A DNA stretch of 64,000 nt from Yinghuangia aomiensis (lineage in GTDB: Bacteria; Actinomycetota; Actinomycetes; Streptomycetales; Streptomycetaceae), in assembly GCF_039542225.1 (NCBI RefSeq), contig NZ_BAABHS010000001.1, positions 1 to 64,000 of the forward strand. The letters are read 5' to 3'. The notes beneath the pieces were generated by a model that saw only the letters and a program-made list of their open reading frames with translations, did not search any database and was not told where the DNA came from. Positions 26,790 through 35,680 of this stretch are shown in pieces. Each line of letters opens with the position of its first letter. Within the stretch, counting starts at the first letter, position 1. Made by a program: the position numbers and the translations under genes.

Positions 26790-29777
26790 TCAGATCGCCG
26801 TGTTCATATCCGTGGCGATCTCCGCCGCGCTCAACGCCCGGCTGTAGATCCGCACTTCGTCGATCTGCCCGCTGAAGTACTCCCCCCACACCGCATTTCC
26901 GCCGATCCGCAGCGGGTCGCTCCCCGCCGCGATCGTCCCGGTCTGGGCGCGCGAGCCGACCTGCACGCCGTTCACGAAGAACTTCAGGGTCGCGCCGTCG
27001 TACGTCACCGCGATGTGCGACCACGCGTTGGCCGTCAGGTTCCCCGTCGCGCCGATCCCCTGGTCGTCGGCGCCGATGCGGATGTAACCCGCCGCGAAGT
27101 CGTCGCCGCCGGCGTACAACCCGTACGACAGCCCGCCGCTGCGTTCCTTGAGGACCACGTTGCGCCAGCCGCTCACCGTGGTCGGCTTGACCCACGCCTC
27201 CAGGGTCATCTTCGTGGTCAACGTCTGCGAGGCCGTGTTCGGCACGGTCACCATCGAGCTGGTCCCGTTGAACGTCATCGCCTGCCCGAACTTGCCCGCG
27301 CCCCACGCCGCGTTCGCCGCGGTGCCGTTGTTGCCGTTGCCGGACGCATCGGCGACGGCCGTGCCGCTGCCCGCGTTGAACCCGTACGCCGCCACGAGAC
27401 CGCTCGGCGTGGCGACCTCCTGGTAGACCGCGGTCAGCGTCGTGGCCGTCGCGGGTGCGGTGATGTTGTGCGACTGCGCACCGCCGTCCGACCACGAAAC
27501 GAACCGGTAGGTCTTCCCGTTGAGCGTCTGCGGCGACGGCGCCGCGATGGACCCCGTGCCGCCGACGATCAGCGTCTTCGTCACCGGGCCGGCCTGCTGG
27601 GTCTGGTTGAACCCGAGCGTCAGTCCGGACGGCGAGCTGGCGAGCGTGATGTCGGCGGTCTTCGGGTCGAGCCGCACCGACGCGGTGCTGGTCAGGCCTC
27701 CGGAGTCCTGCGCGGTCAGCCGGACTTCGAGCCACGACGGGTACTCGTGGTCGACCGCCGTGAACGTTCCGCTCGCCACCCCGTCGAGTGCGGTGATGAC
27801 ATGCTCGTGGCAGGCGCTCGGCGTCGTGCAGTGGTGCATGATCAGCTGCCAGTGCAGGTTCGTCGCGGGGAGGGTGCCGTCCTGGGGGTCGGTGGCGTGG
27901 CCGGCGAACGGGATCGGATCGCCGACCTTCCACGTCAGCGAGGCCGCCGGGGTGTCGATGACCGCCGTCGGCGGTGCGTTGCCCGCGACGATCGTGGTCT
28001 CCGCGGTGCCGGTCAGGCCCGTCGGGTCGGTCACGGTCAGCTGCGGGTGGTAGGTGCCGGGCGCCGAGTAGGTCCAGGTCGCGGTGGGCGTCGTGGCGTC
28101 GGTGGTGCCGTTGCGGTCGAAGTCCCACGCATAGCCGAGCGTTTGTCCGGCGTCCGGGTCGCTGGACGCGGTGCCGTCGAAGGCGACGGTGAGCGGCACG
28201 GTGCCGTTCGTCGGCGTCGCGGTCAGACGTGCGGTCGGACGGTTGCCGGTGTAGTGCAGGCGGGCGACGCGGCCGCCTTCGAGGTCGACGTAGTAGATGT
28301 CGCCGTCGGGGCCGGTCTTCAGCTGCACCGGGTTCACGTTGGACGCGAAGACGCTGATCTTGGTCGGGTCGGGAAGCCCGTTGGCGTCCGGCGCCATCGT
28401 CCAGATGCAGCGGCGGCTGTGGTCCGCGAAGAACAGCGACTTCTGGTACTGCGACGGGTAGTTGGTCGCGGGGGAGAAGGCGATACCGCTGATCGCGGAG
28501 CCGTTCGCGGTCGGGCAGCCGTCGTTCGCGGCGACTGCGGCGCCGTGGTTGTAGGCGTAGTGCGGGGCCTTCACGGCACCGGCGCCCTGCGCGTACAGGG
28601 ACGTGCACAGATTCAGGTTGTTCGACTCGTAGCCGCCCTGGCGCGCGTTGCCTTCGTAGCAGGGCCAGCCGAAGTTGGTCGCGGACGACGTGGTGGTGAT
28701 CCGGTCGACCTCCTCCCAGGTCGACCAGCCGACGTCGCCGACCCACAGCTCGCTCGTGCCCGGGCGGAAGCCGATGCGGAACGGGTTGCGCATGCCGTAC
28801 GCGACGATCCGGCGCGCGTTCGCGTCGCCGCTGCTCGCAAACGGGTTGCCGGGCGCGCCCTGGCCGGTGGCCGGGTCGATGCGGATGACCGAGCCGTTGA
28901 GCGCGGTCGGGTCGCCGGTGGTGCGCACGTCCTGCGCGCGCAGGGCGCCGCCTTCCGCGGTGGGCGCGGTCAGCGCGGTGCCGACCGGCGAGGGGGCGTC
29001 ACCGCACGGGTTCGCCGGGATCGGATCCTTGCCGGCGATCGGGCCGCTGGCGCCGGTCTGGCCGTAGTCCGCCCAGTCGAAGCTGGCGCCGTCGCCCGCG
29101 GAGGCGTAGAGGTAGCCGTCGGGGCCGAAGGCGAGGGAGCCGGTGGAGTGCGAGGGGAACTGCTGGCACCAGTCGGTGATCAGTACCTGCTCCGGCCCGG
29201 CGGTGTTGCCGGTGGCGGTGAGCTTGGACAGGCGGCCGGTGACGACGCAGCCGTAGGTCTGCGGGCCGGGCGGGTTGGGGCAGCCGTCCGCGTCGGCACC
29301 GGCGGTGCCCCAGTAGGGGGCGGACTTGCCGGGCGGGGCGTCGTAGGCGTACAGCACGTAGACGGACGGGTCGGCGGGGAAGTTCGGCGCGAGGGCCATG
29401 CCGAGGAGTCCGCGGTCCCAGTAGTTGTGCACTTGGGTGCGCAGGTCGGCGAAGACCGTGGGAGTGGTGGCGGAGGTGCTCGCGAAGACCTTGATGATGC
29501 CGGACTTCTCGGCGACGAAAACCCGCCCGTCGGAGGCGAATTCGACGTCGATCGGAGAGCTGAGCCCGGAGAACACGGTCTGGTCCTGGAACGAGGCCGG
29601 GACGGTGCCGGCCGCGGCTTGGGCTTGTGCCGGTCCTGACGCGGCTGCCGACGCCGGTCCGGCGGCGCCGGCGACGGACGGGGCGGAGGCGAGCGTGAGC
29701 GCGGTGAGCAGCGCCGCGCCTGCGGCGATCAGCCTGCGGACGCGCGTGGGCGTGCGGAATCTGGTGGTGCCGGTCAT
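26790..29777 (-). CDS. Secreted PQQ-type sugar dehydrogenase with PKD and LamG domains
   Basis: Extracellular multidomain protein, 995 residues. A signal peptide (RRLIAAGAALLTALTLASAP, cleavage near residues 35-45) precedes a glucose/sorbosone-dehydrogenase beta-propeller (about 55-490), with features such as SPIDVEFASDGRVFVAEKSG, GYLYASAGDG and GMRNPFRIGFRPGT. A PKD domain follows (YAWDFDRNGTTD, about 500-580), then a second Ig-like region and a C-terminal LamG/concanavalin domain (GLVAAYGFNAGSG, WSHIAVTYDGATLKFFVNG, GQIDEVRIYSRALSAAEI). It probably oxidises sugars or glycan ends outside the cell. ATG 29777 has AGGGGGG upstream. Whether it binds PQQ is inferred from the family. Confidence 0.86.
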   Translation of the reverse strand: MTGTTRFRTPTRVRRLIAAGAALLTALTLASAPSVAGAAGPASAAASGPAQAQAAAGTVPASFQDQTVFSGLSSPIDVEFASDGRVFVAEKSGIIKVFASTSATTPTVFADLRTQVHNYWDRGLLGMALAPNFPADPSVYVLYAYDAPPGKSAPYWGTAGADADGCPNPPGPQTYGCVVTGRLSKLTATGNTAGPEQVLITDWCQQFPSHSTGSLAFGPDGYLYASAGDGASFDWADYGQTGASGPIAGKDPIPANPCGDAPSPVGTALTAPTAEGGALRAQDVRTTGDPTALNGSVIRIDPATGQGAPGNPFASSGDANARRIVAYGMRNPFRIGFRPGTSELWVGDVGWSTWEEVDRITTTSSATNFGWPCYEGNARQGGYESNNLNLCTSLYAQGAGAVKAPHYAYNHGAAVAANDGCPTANGSAISGIAFSPATNYPSQYQKSLFFADHSRRCIWTMAPDANGLPDPTKISVFASNVNPVQLKTGPDGDIYYVDLEGGRVARLHYTGNRPTARLTATPTNGTVPLTVAFDGTASSDPDAGQTLGYAWDFDRNGTTDATTPTATWTYSAPGTYHPQLTVTDPTGLTGTAETTIVAGNAPPTAVIDTPAASLTWKVGDPIPFAGHATDPQDGTLPATNLHWQLIMHHCTTPSACHEHVITALDGVASGTFTAVDHEYPSWLEVRLTAQDSGGLTSTASVRLDPKTADITLASSPSGLTLGFNQTQQAGPVTKTLIVGGTGSIAAPSPQTLNGKTYRFVSWSDGGAQSHNITAPATATTLTAVYQEVATPSGLVAAYGFNAGSGTAVADASGNGNNGTAANAAWGAGKFGQAMTFNGTSSMVTVPNTASQTLTTKMTLEAWVKPTTVSGWRNVVLKERSGGLSYGLYAGGDDFAAGYIRIGADDQGIGATGNLTANAWSHIAVTYDGATLKFFVNGVQVGSRAQTGTIAAGSDPLRIGGNAVWGEYFSGQIDEVRIYSRALSAAEIATDMNTAI

Positions 29778-30255
29778 GGAGCCCCCCTGGGCATGTACCG
29801 GTACGGATGCGGTGCGCGGTTCGTCGGACGGCCGCCGGGCCGGGTGGCCGCGGGCGCGGTGTGCGAGTGCGGTGTGCGCGAATCCGGTGCACCCCCGAGC
29901 CGCGGGGGACACATGGGGAGAACGATAGGTCTGCTCGGGTATCGGCCGGGATCGCTTTGCCTTAAAGAAGACTGATGGTCCGTTAGGGAACTGCGGGGCG
30001 CTCGGCGCTTTGCGGCGGTATATCGGGATATGCAGCGGACGCGTGGCGTCGTGCGGGTTGGGGGCGTTGTGGAGAGTGGGCGAAGGTTTGGTCTCGACCA
30101 CAGCCGTCTCCTCCACGGCAATGGCACGCTGGGGTGGTGTGGCGACCGAAGGTGCGGCGCGGCACACTGATCATCCACATCCGGGCCGTACTCCCTGGTA
30201 CGGCTGGTGCAGCGGGGGCGGATGCGCCGATGGCGACGGGGACCGAAGGAGACGC
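29778..30255. other. 478-bp divergent intergenic region
   Basis: Separates the secreted dehydrogenase gene (minus) from the P-loop membrane protein gene (plus), so it should hold both promoters. Two palindromes stand out: ATATC-GG-GATAT at 30020-30031 and GCCGTAC-N6-GTACGGC at 30185-30204, the latter 51 bases before the downstream start. It has a locally lower GC stretch around 29945-29985. I see no convincing coding frame and no clear -35/-10 pair. Confidence 0.6.
30185..30204. promoter_or_regulatory. Palindrome upstream of the P-loop membrane protein gene
   Basis: Perfect 7-base arms GCCGTAC and GTACGGC around TCCCTG. Size and spacing fit a dimeric repressor operator; a small RNA hairpin is the alternative. 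Confidence 0.4.
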
Positions 30256-33200
30256 ATGAACGCAACCCCGCGGGATGTCGCGGACGAGCCGCCGACACCG
30301 CAGGGCCGCGCCGGCACCGCGACGGGCACGAGCGGGGGACCGGGGAAGACCGGGACCGCGGGCGCCGCAGGCGCCTTGGGCGCCCCCGGGCCCGCAGGTG
30401 CAGCGGGAGAGGCCGTGAACACGGCACGGACGCCGGTGCCGGACACCGAAGTCCGGGGCGGACACGAGGCTCATGACGAGACATCAGGCCGACCGGCGCG
30501 CGACGCGCCCGGCCGGACAGCGGCCGAGCGCTACGCCGCCGCACCGCCGCTGCCGCGGCGCAGGCCCGCCCGTTCGACCGAGTCGGCACGTGACGACCAT
30601 GCGGCCGCACGGCCCGGGGCCGCACCGGGGGCCGGCGAGAACGGCGCGGGCGGGGCGAGTTGGTTCGGCGGCGCGCCGGCGGAGGCCACGACCGAGGCGG
30701 GGGCCGGGGCTGCTGCGGCTGCCCCTCCCGGGGGCTTGAGCGGGACACCCGCGGCGGCTGCCGGCACGGCCGGCGCCGAGGCCGATGCCGTGTCCGATGC
30801 CGTGTCCGACGGGGCATCCGCGGCGGCGGACCGGGAGCGGGCGGCCGAGGAGGCCCGCCGGATGCGCGAGGCCCGCGCGGCCCGCGGTGCGGCGGAGTGG
30901 GCCCGGGTCATCGACGAGGCGTTCGAGGACGCGGTGGTGCCGGAGTACGGCGGAGCGTCGGCGGACGGGGCTTCGGAGGAGGACTCGTCGGAGGTCTCGG
31001 CGACGTCGTTCCTGGTGGACATCTTCGGCCCGGCGGCCGGAGCGGGCGACCGCGGGGCCGCGAAGGCTGCGGACGCTTCCGGGGCTTCCCAAGCTTCCGT
31101 TGCTCCCGGGATCTCCAAGGATGCGCGGGCTTTGGAGGATGCGGAAACCGAGGTCGGAACGGTGCCCGGTGGTGCGTCGGGGTTCGCCGAGGACTTCGAC
31201 GCGGCGTTTGACGCGGCGTTCGAGGCCGGGGTTGGTGTCTCGGGCGGCAGCGGCAGCGGGAGCGGGAGCGGGTCCGCGGGCAAGGGCGGGGTTGAGGCGG
31301 AGGGGAAGGGCAAGGGGAAGCCGGGGAGCGGGGGTTCGGTCGGGATCGGGGGCGGGTTCCAGGACGCGGCCTCCGGTGCGTCGGCCGGTGCTGATGCCGG
31401 TGTCCCTGCGGGTGTTGGCACGGGTGTCCGTGCAGCACCGGGGGCCGCGGAGGGGTATGGCGGGGCGGGGTTGCCCGGGACGGGTACCGGGGCCGGTGTC
31501 GGCGCGGGTGCCGCGGGTGCCGCGGGTGCCGGTGGTGTCGGTGGCGTCGGGGTGTCGTCCACCGCGCCGGGGCCGACGACGCTGACGCAGATCGCGGTCG
31601 GACACCACCTGCTGACCGTCGGCGGGCCCGACGGTACCGAGGCGGTGCCATTGCCCGCCTCGTCGCGGCCGTTGCCACGGCGGCGTGCGGCGGCCCGGCG
31701 GCCTTCGGGGTACCCCCCGTTGGGGCGGCAGGCGGAGATTGCGGAAGTGCGGGGGCTGCTCGGGCGCGGTACGTCCGTGCGCATCGGCGGTCCTGCGGGC
31801 ATCGGCCGCAGCACGCTGCTCAAGCACTTGGCGTCGGGCGACGCGGCCGGTGCGCCCGACGGCGTGGTCGTCCTCGACGGGTACCGCAGTGGGCTGGACG
31901 ACCTGCTCCAGCAGTTCCACGACGCGTGCTTCGAGGCGGAGGCGTACCGTCCGACCCGTGAGGCGCTCGGCGAACTGCTGGGGGGTGTCGCGGCGTTGAT
32001 CGTCATCGACGACCTCGACCTGCGGCCGGACGAGATGACCGAACTGCTCGCCATCGCGCCCGAGTGCGTGTTCCTCGTGTCGGCGCCGTCACCGGCTCCC
32101 ACCCCAGACGGGACCCCCGCTCCCGCCAGTGCGGCCTTCGGGGGCGAACTCTCCCGGGCTGAATCCCCGTTCCACGAGATCATGCTGGGCGGGCTGCCGC
32201 AGGATGCGGCGTTCGCCCTGCTGAACCGGGTCGCCGGACGCGAACTCGACGACGAGGAACTGGCGTGGGCTGCCGCGCTGTGGTTCGAAGTCGACGGCCA
32301 CCCGGGCCGATTCGCACAGGCCGGAGCGCTGCTCGCCCGGCTCGGTACGGCGGTCCCGCGCGACGATTACGACAACCTGCCGGAACTCCCGTCGCCGGGT
32401 GAACCGCAGCTGTTCGTGCCGCGGCTGGTGCCGCTGCTGTCCCGTCCGGCACAGCAGGTCCTGCGCTTGGGCGCGGCGCTCGACGGCGTCCTTCCCGACC
32501 CGGCGCACCTGCCCGCGCTCACCGGCGCCAACGGCGCGCACAGCGCGGCGAACGAACTCGTCGAGGCGGGGCTGGTCGTCGTCGAGAACGGCCGGTACCG
32601 GCTGGCGGGCGGAGTCGCCGACGAGGCCGCGGGGCAGATGCGGGGACCGTCGTCGTGGGCGGTCGCGGCGATCCAGCACTTCACGTGGTGGGTGTCGCAT
32701 CCGACGGTCACGCCCGCGGAGATCGCGGAGGAAGCCGACGTCGTCCTGGCGTGCATGCGCGAGGTCGAGCGGCTGGGCAAGTCCAGCTCGGTACGCGTGC
32801 TCGCGCGGGCGGCGGCCCCGGCGTTCGCCACCGCTCTGCGGTTCGAGGCGTGGCGGGCGACGCTCCTGCTCGGCAGCTCCACCTCCGCGGCCACCGGCGC
32901 GGTGGCCGACCAGGCCTGGTTCCACCACGAGTTGGCGATCCTGGCGCTGTGTACCGGGGAGAACGCGAAGGCGCGGGAAGAGGCGTCCACGGCTTCCCGG
33001 CTGCGGGACGCGGGGGACATGCGGGGGTTGGCGGCCGACCGCCGGATCCTCGTCCTCGCCGGCGAACGGCCCGGCACCTTCGGGGCCGAAGCGGGCGTCG
33101 TGCAGCGGCGCGTCACCATGGCGGGCAAGCGCGGCGTGCTGACGCTGGCGGCGGCGGGCGTCCTGGTGGTGACCCTCGCCGTGGTCGTCGCCATCGGCAG

Positions 33201-33591
33201 CGACGACCCGAGCGGCGGCGGCAACCCGGGCAACACGTCCGTCAGCGTGACCAACGGCGTCCCGGCGGCCGGCGGCAACCCGGCGGCGCCGGGCGCGCCG
33301 GGGTCGTCGAACGCGCCCGGGACGTCGGGGACACCGTCGGCCACGCGCGCGACGACGACGGCGACGGCCACGTCCACGGCGACGAAGAGCGCCACGTCGA
33401 CGAAGTCGGCGTCGGCCACATCGACCAAGGGGAGCACGCAGGTGGCGCCGCCGCCGGGGGATACGCCGGGATCGCCGCCGAATTCGCCGAAGCCGCCGTC
33501 GTCTTCCCCGCCGTCAAGCGGGCCGGCGACACAGTCGACACCCCCGACGGGGCCGACGGGATCGACCGGGTCCGAATCGCCGACCAACTGA
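30256..33591 (+). CDS. Membrane-anchored P-loop (STAND/AAA-like) protein with disordered N-terminus
   Basis: 1111 residues. Residues 1 to about 440 are Ala/Gly/Pro/Glu-rich and probably disordered, including a run alternating Gly and Ser. An NTPase-like domain follows: LGRQAEIAEVRGLL, a P-loop GGPAGIGRSTLL near residues 510-522 in which the usual Lys is Arg, and a Walker-B-like ALIVIDDLDL near 580. A helical region with winged-helix character leads to one transmembrane helix (about 960-982). The last ~130 residues are Ser/Thr/Pro-rich and should be outside the cell. GAAGGAGA precedes ATG 30256. It stands before the WXG/mycosin operon. Function unknown; a sensor or regulatory NTPase is a guess. 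Confidence 0.72.
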   Translation: MNATPRDVADEPPTPQGRAGTATGTSGGPGKTGTAGAAGALGAPGPAGAAGEAVNTARTPVPDTEVRGGHEAHDETSGRPARDAPGRTAAERYAAAPPLPRRRPARSTESARDDHAAARPGAAPGAGENGAGGASWFGGAPAEATTEAGAGAAAAAPPGGLSGTPAAAAGTAGAEADAVSDAVSDGASAAADRERAAEEARRMREARAARGAAEWARVIDEAFEDAVVPEYGGASADGASEEDSSEVSATSFLVDIFGPAAGAGDRGAAKAADASGASQASVAPGISKDARALEDAETEVGTVPGGASGFAEDFDAAFDAAFEAGVGVSGGSGSGSGSGSAGKGGVEAEGKGKGKPGSGGSVGIGGGFQDAASGASAGADAGVPAGVGTGVRAAPGAAEGYGGAGLPGTGTGAGVGAGAAGAAGAGGVGGVGVSSTAPGPTTLTQIAVGHHLLTVGGPDGTEAVPLPASSRPLPRRRAAARRPSGYPPLGRQAEIAEVRGLLGRGTSVRIGGPAGIGRSTLLKHLASGDAAGAPDGVVVLDGYRSGLDDLLQQFHDACFEAEAYRPTREALGELLGGVAALIVIDDLDLRPDEMTELLAIAPECVFLVSAPSPAPTPDGTPAPASAAFGGELSRAESPFHEIMLGGLPQDAAFALLNRVAGRELDDEELAWAAALWFEVDGHPGRFAQAGALLARLGTAVPRDDYDNLPELPSPGEPQLFVPRLVPLLSRPAQQVLRLGAALDGVLPDPAHLPALTGANGAHSAANELVEAGLVVVENGRYRLAGGVADEAAGQMRGPSSWAVAAIQHFTWWVSHPTVTPAEIAEEADVVLACMREVERLGKSSSVRVLARAAAPAFATALRFEAWRATLLLGSSTSAATGAVADQAWFHHELAILALCTGENAKAREEASTASRLRDAGDMRGLAADRRILVLAGERPGTFGAEAGVVQRRVTMAGKRGVLTLAAAGVLVVTLAVVVAIGSDDPSGGGNPGNTSVSVTNGVPAAGGNPAAPGAPGSSNAPGTSGTPSATRATTTATATSTATKSATSTKSASATSTKGSTQVAPPPGDTPGSPPNSPKPPSSSPPSSGPATQSTPPTGPTGSTGSESPTN

Positions 33592-33620
33592 GCCCAGACC
33601 GCTTCGCGGCGGTGCGAACC

Positions 33621-33649
33621 GTTACATGGCACGACGTGACGGATAGACT
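33621..33649 (+). promoter_or_regulatory. Candidate promoter of the helical/WXG/mycosin operon
   Basis: GTTACA (33621-33626), 17 bases, TAGACT (33644-33649): four of six matches to TTGACA and a full TANNNT match at ideal spacing, 52 bases before ATG 33701. Confidence 0.45.
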
Positions 33650-33700
33650 CGCACCGCCGCACCAAGCGGTTGTGAAGCTTCCACGGGGGAGGCGCGGACA

Positions 33701-34141
33701 ATGGGCCAGTTGTTGCCGGAAGACAAGGCAGCACTCGACCAGATGACGGTCGACTTGGAGTCGCTGCGGACGTTCGAGCGCGAAGTGCAGGCCGTACTGG
33801 CGGATATGAGCGGTGGGGACGTCTCGCTCAAGAACCCGGTGGCGGGCGCTGTTTCGATGAACGACTTCGGCCAGGACTTCGAGGAAGTCACGGCCGTTTC
33901 GCTTCTGCTGGCATTCACCGAGATGCGGATCTCGGACCTCGCCGACAAGCTGCACCAGCACATCGAGGCCATGGCGCTGACGGTGAAGATGGCCAGTGAC
34001 TCGACGGCGGCGGCGGAAGAGAGCAATCGCCATCGGATGGCGAAGATGCTGTACGACCTCGGGCTGCGGCCGGCGGACGGGGCTCCGGCGGCGGCTGCCG
34101 ATGGGGCGCCGACGAAGCCGTCGAACGCCCAGGTCGGCTGA
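33701..34141 (+). CDS. Small all-helical protein, WXG/mycosin operon
   Basis: 146 residues, predicted entirely helical up to about residue 120 (amphipathic runs such as AALDQMTVDLESLRTFEREV and SDLADKLHQHIEAMAL) with an Ala/Pro-rich tail. It has no signal peptide or transmembrane segment. Size, helicity and position just before a WXG protein suggest a type VII substrate or chaperone partner, but no strict WXG motif is present. GGGGGAGG lies about 10 bases before ATG 33701. I do not recognise the family. Confidence 0.65.
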   Translation: MGQLLPEDKAALDQMTVDLESLRTFEREVQAVLADMSGGDVSLKNPVAGAVSMNDFGQDFEEVTAVSLLLAFTEMRISDLADKLHQHIEAMALTVKMASDSTAAAEESNRHRMAKMLYDLGLRPADGAPAAAADGAPTKPSNAQVG

Positions 34142-34151
34142 GGGGGCGGAC

Positions 34152-35657
34152 GTGGCCACGAACGTCGACGGACTGTCGCACCACGAAATCCAGCACATGG
34201 TCAAGCCCGTGAACGCGGACCGGGTCATGGTGGCAGCGGACCGGATCCGCACGGCCGCTGCCCGAATCAAAGAGGCTGCCGATGGGGTGCTGGCCAAACC
34301 GGGTCAGATCGTCTGGCAAGGCAAGGCGGCGGACACGTTCCGCACGTGGAACGAGCAGGTGGCCAAGGCAGGCCAGGACACCGCGTTCTATACGGACATG
34401 GTGGGCATGCACCTGGGCATCCTGGGCAGCGAACTCGCCGACGCGATGGCCCGCATGCCCGCGGTGCCGCAGCAGGACATGGACAAGCTCGAAGTGCTGG
34501 GCAAGGCCGACCCGACGGTGCTCGCGCAGGTCGACCCCGACACCGGGAAGACCGGCGCCGTGTTGAAGACCGAGCTGAAGGCGACGGTCGAGGAGGCCCA
34601 CCAAGCGGCGTTGTCCCAGATGCGGAACATCGTCATGGTGTATCAGTCGGGGATCGCCAACATCGGGGGGTTGTCGGTTCCGGGGTTTCCGCCGCCGGGG
34701 AATCCCTTCGGATATGAACCGAGCCCCGAGGACGTCGGTGCGGCCACCGGCGTGGCGGCCGCAACCGCAGCCGGCCTGCTGGCAGCTCATCCAGATGCCG
34801 GCACAGGTGCTCCTCCCCACGCCGGAACGCGAATCCAAGGCGCGGTTTCCCCGACCCAGGCGGCGTGGCCCGGGACACCGGGTGGAGCCGTGCCTCAGGT
34901 GGTGACGACCGACCATCAGGTGGGCTTCGCACCCGGTGGCCGTCCGGTCAACACCGCTGGGTCAAGCCCCCTCCCGGACGCCACCACACTCGCTGGCGGC
35001 TCACAGGCGCAGCCGAACGTGACCGCGCCTGGTTCCTCTCCGCCAGGCGGTGTGGGACAGGGCGATCCGCAAGGCATGCGTTCTAGTTGGGGCGGAAGCC
35101 CCGTTGTAGGCAAGCCAGCCGCGGGTATGAGCGAGCGTCAGCAGAGCGCCCCGAGCCGGAGTGGCACCGCAGGTCTGCGTGGCGAGGAAGTCAGCGGAGG
35201 AATCTCGCGGTTCGCGAAGCCAGGCGAACCAGGAGGGCCGGGCGCGCCGATGCGTGGCGGTGTGCCGATGGGGGGTGCACCCGGCGGGATGCCTACAGGT
35301 GGCGGTGGACCGCGTGGCGGCCGCGTCGGAGGAGCACGACCTGTCGGCATGCCGGGCGGGATTGTCGGAGGTCGGCCGTCGTCGTCCGAGGGCAATGCGG
35401 GACGTGCGGTGTTCTCGCCCGGCGGATCAGGGCTGCGCGCCGATCGGGCGGAGACGGCGGGACGCGCCGGGGGCGGCACGCGGGTGGAGCCGGGGAGTGC
35501 AGGGCGAAATAGTCGCGTGGGGCCTATGGGTGGTGGCCAGGGCCCGAGCGACTCTGAACCCGGGCGGCGGCGGGCGCGACGTCCCGACTACCTGCAAGCA
35601 GACGAAGACGATTGGGACGGTCGTGGACCTGGTGCCGTCCCGCCGGTCATCGGATGA
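34152..35657 (+). CDS. WXG100/PPE-like protein with long Gly/Pro-rich tail
   Basis: 501 residues. The N-terminal ~175 residues are helical with a WXG motif at Trp55-Gln-Gly57 (IVWQGKAADTFRTW), the hallmark of type VII secretion substrates. The rest is Gly/Pro/Ala-rich and low complexity, recalling the tails of mycobacterial PPE-type proteins. GTG 34152 follows TGAGGGGGCGG, 10 bases after the preceding stop. The mycosin gene follows closely. Likely exported or surface-exposed; no enzymatic domain is seen. Confidence 0.72.
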   Translation: MATNVDGLSHHEIQHMVKPVNADRVMVAADRIRTAAARIKEAADGVLAKPGQIVWQGKAADTFRTWNEQVAKAGQDTAFYTDMVGMHLGILGSELADAMARMPAVPQQDMDKLEVLGKADPTVLAQVDPDTGKTGAVLKTELKATVEEAHQAALSQMRNIVMVYQSGIANIGGLSVPGFPPPGNPFGYEPSPEDVGAATGVAAATAAGLLAAHPDAGTGAPPHAGTRIQGAVSPTQAAWPGTPGGAVPQVVTTDHQVGFAPGGRPVNTAGSSPLPDATTLAGGSQAQPNVTAPGSSPPGGVGQGDPQGMRSSWGGSPVVGKPAAGMSERQQSAPSRSGTAGLRGEEVSGGISRFAKPGEPGGPGAPMRGGVPMGGAPGGMPTGGGGPRGGRVGGARPVGMPGGIVGGRPSSSEGNAGRAVFSPGGSGLRADRAETAGRAGGGTRVEPGSAGRNSRVGPMGGGQGPSDSEPGRRRARRPDYLQADEDDWDGRGPGAVPPVIG

Positions 35658-35680
35658 CTCCGAACAGAGGACAGCGGCCC

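Noticed and set aside
27015..29639. Plus-strand frame of 874 codons opposite the secreted dehydrogenase gene.
   Set aside because: Composition is Arg/Gly/Ala/Val-rich with no domain; the minus-strand frame encodes clear motifs, so this is a codon-bias shadow.
33300..33580. Repetitive DNA near the end of the P-loop membrane protein gene as a repeat element.
   Set aside because: It is explained by Ser/Thr/Pro-rich coding sequence with GC-biased codons.
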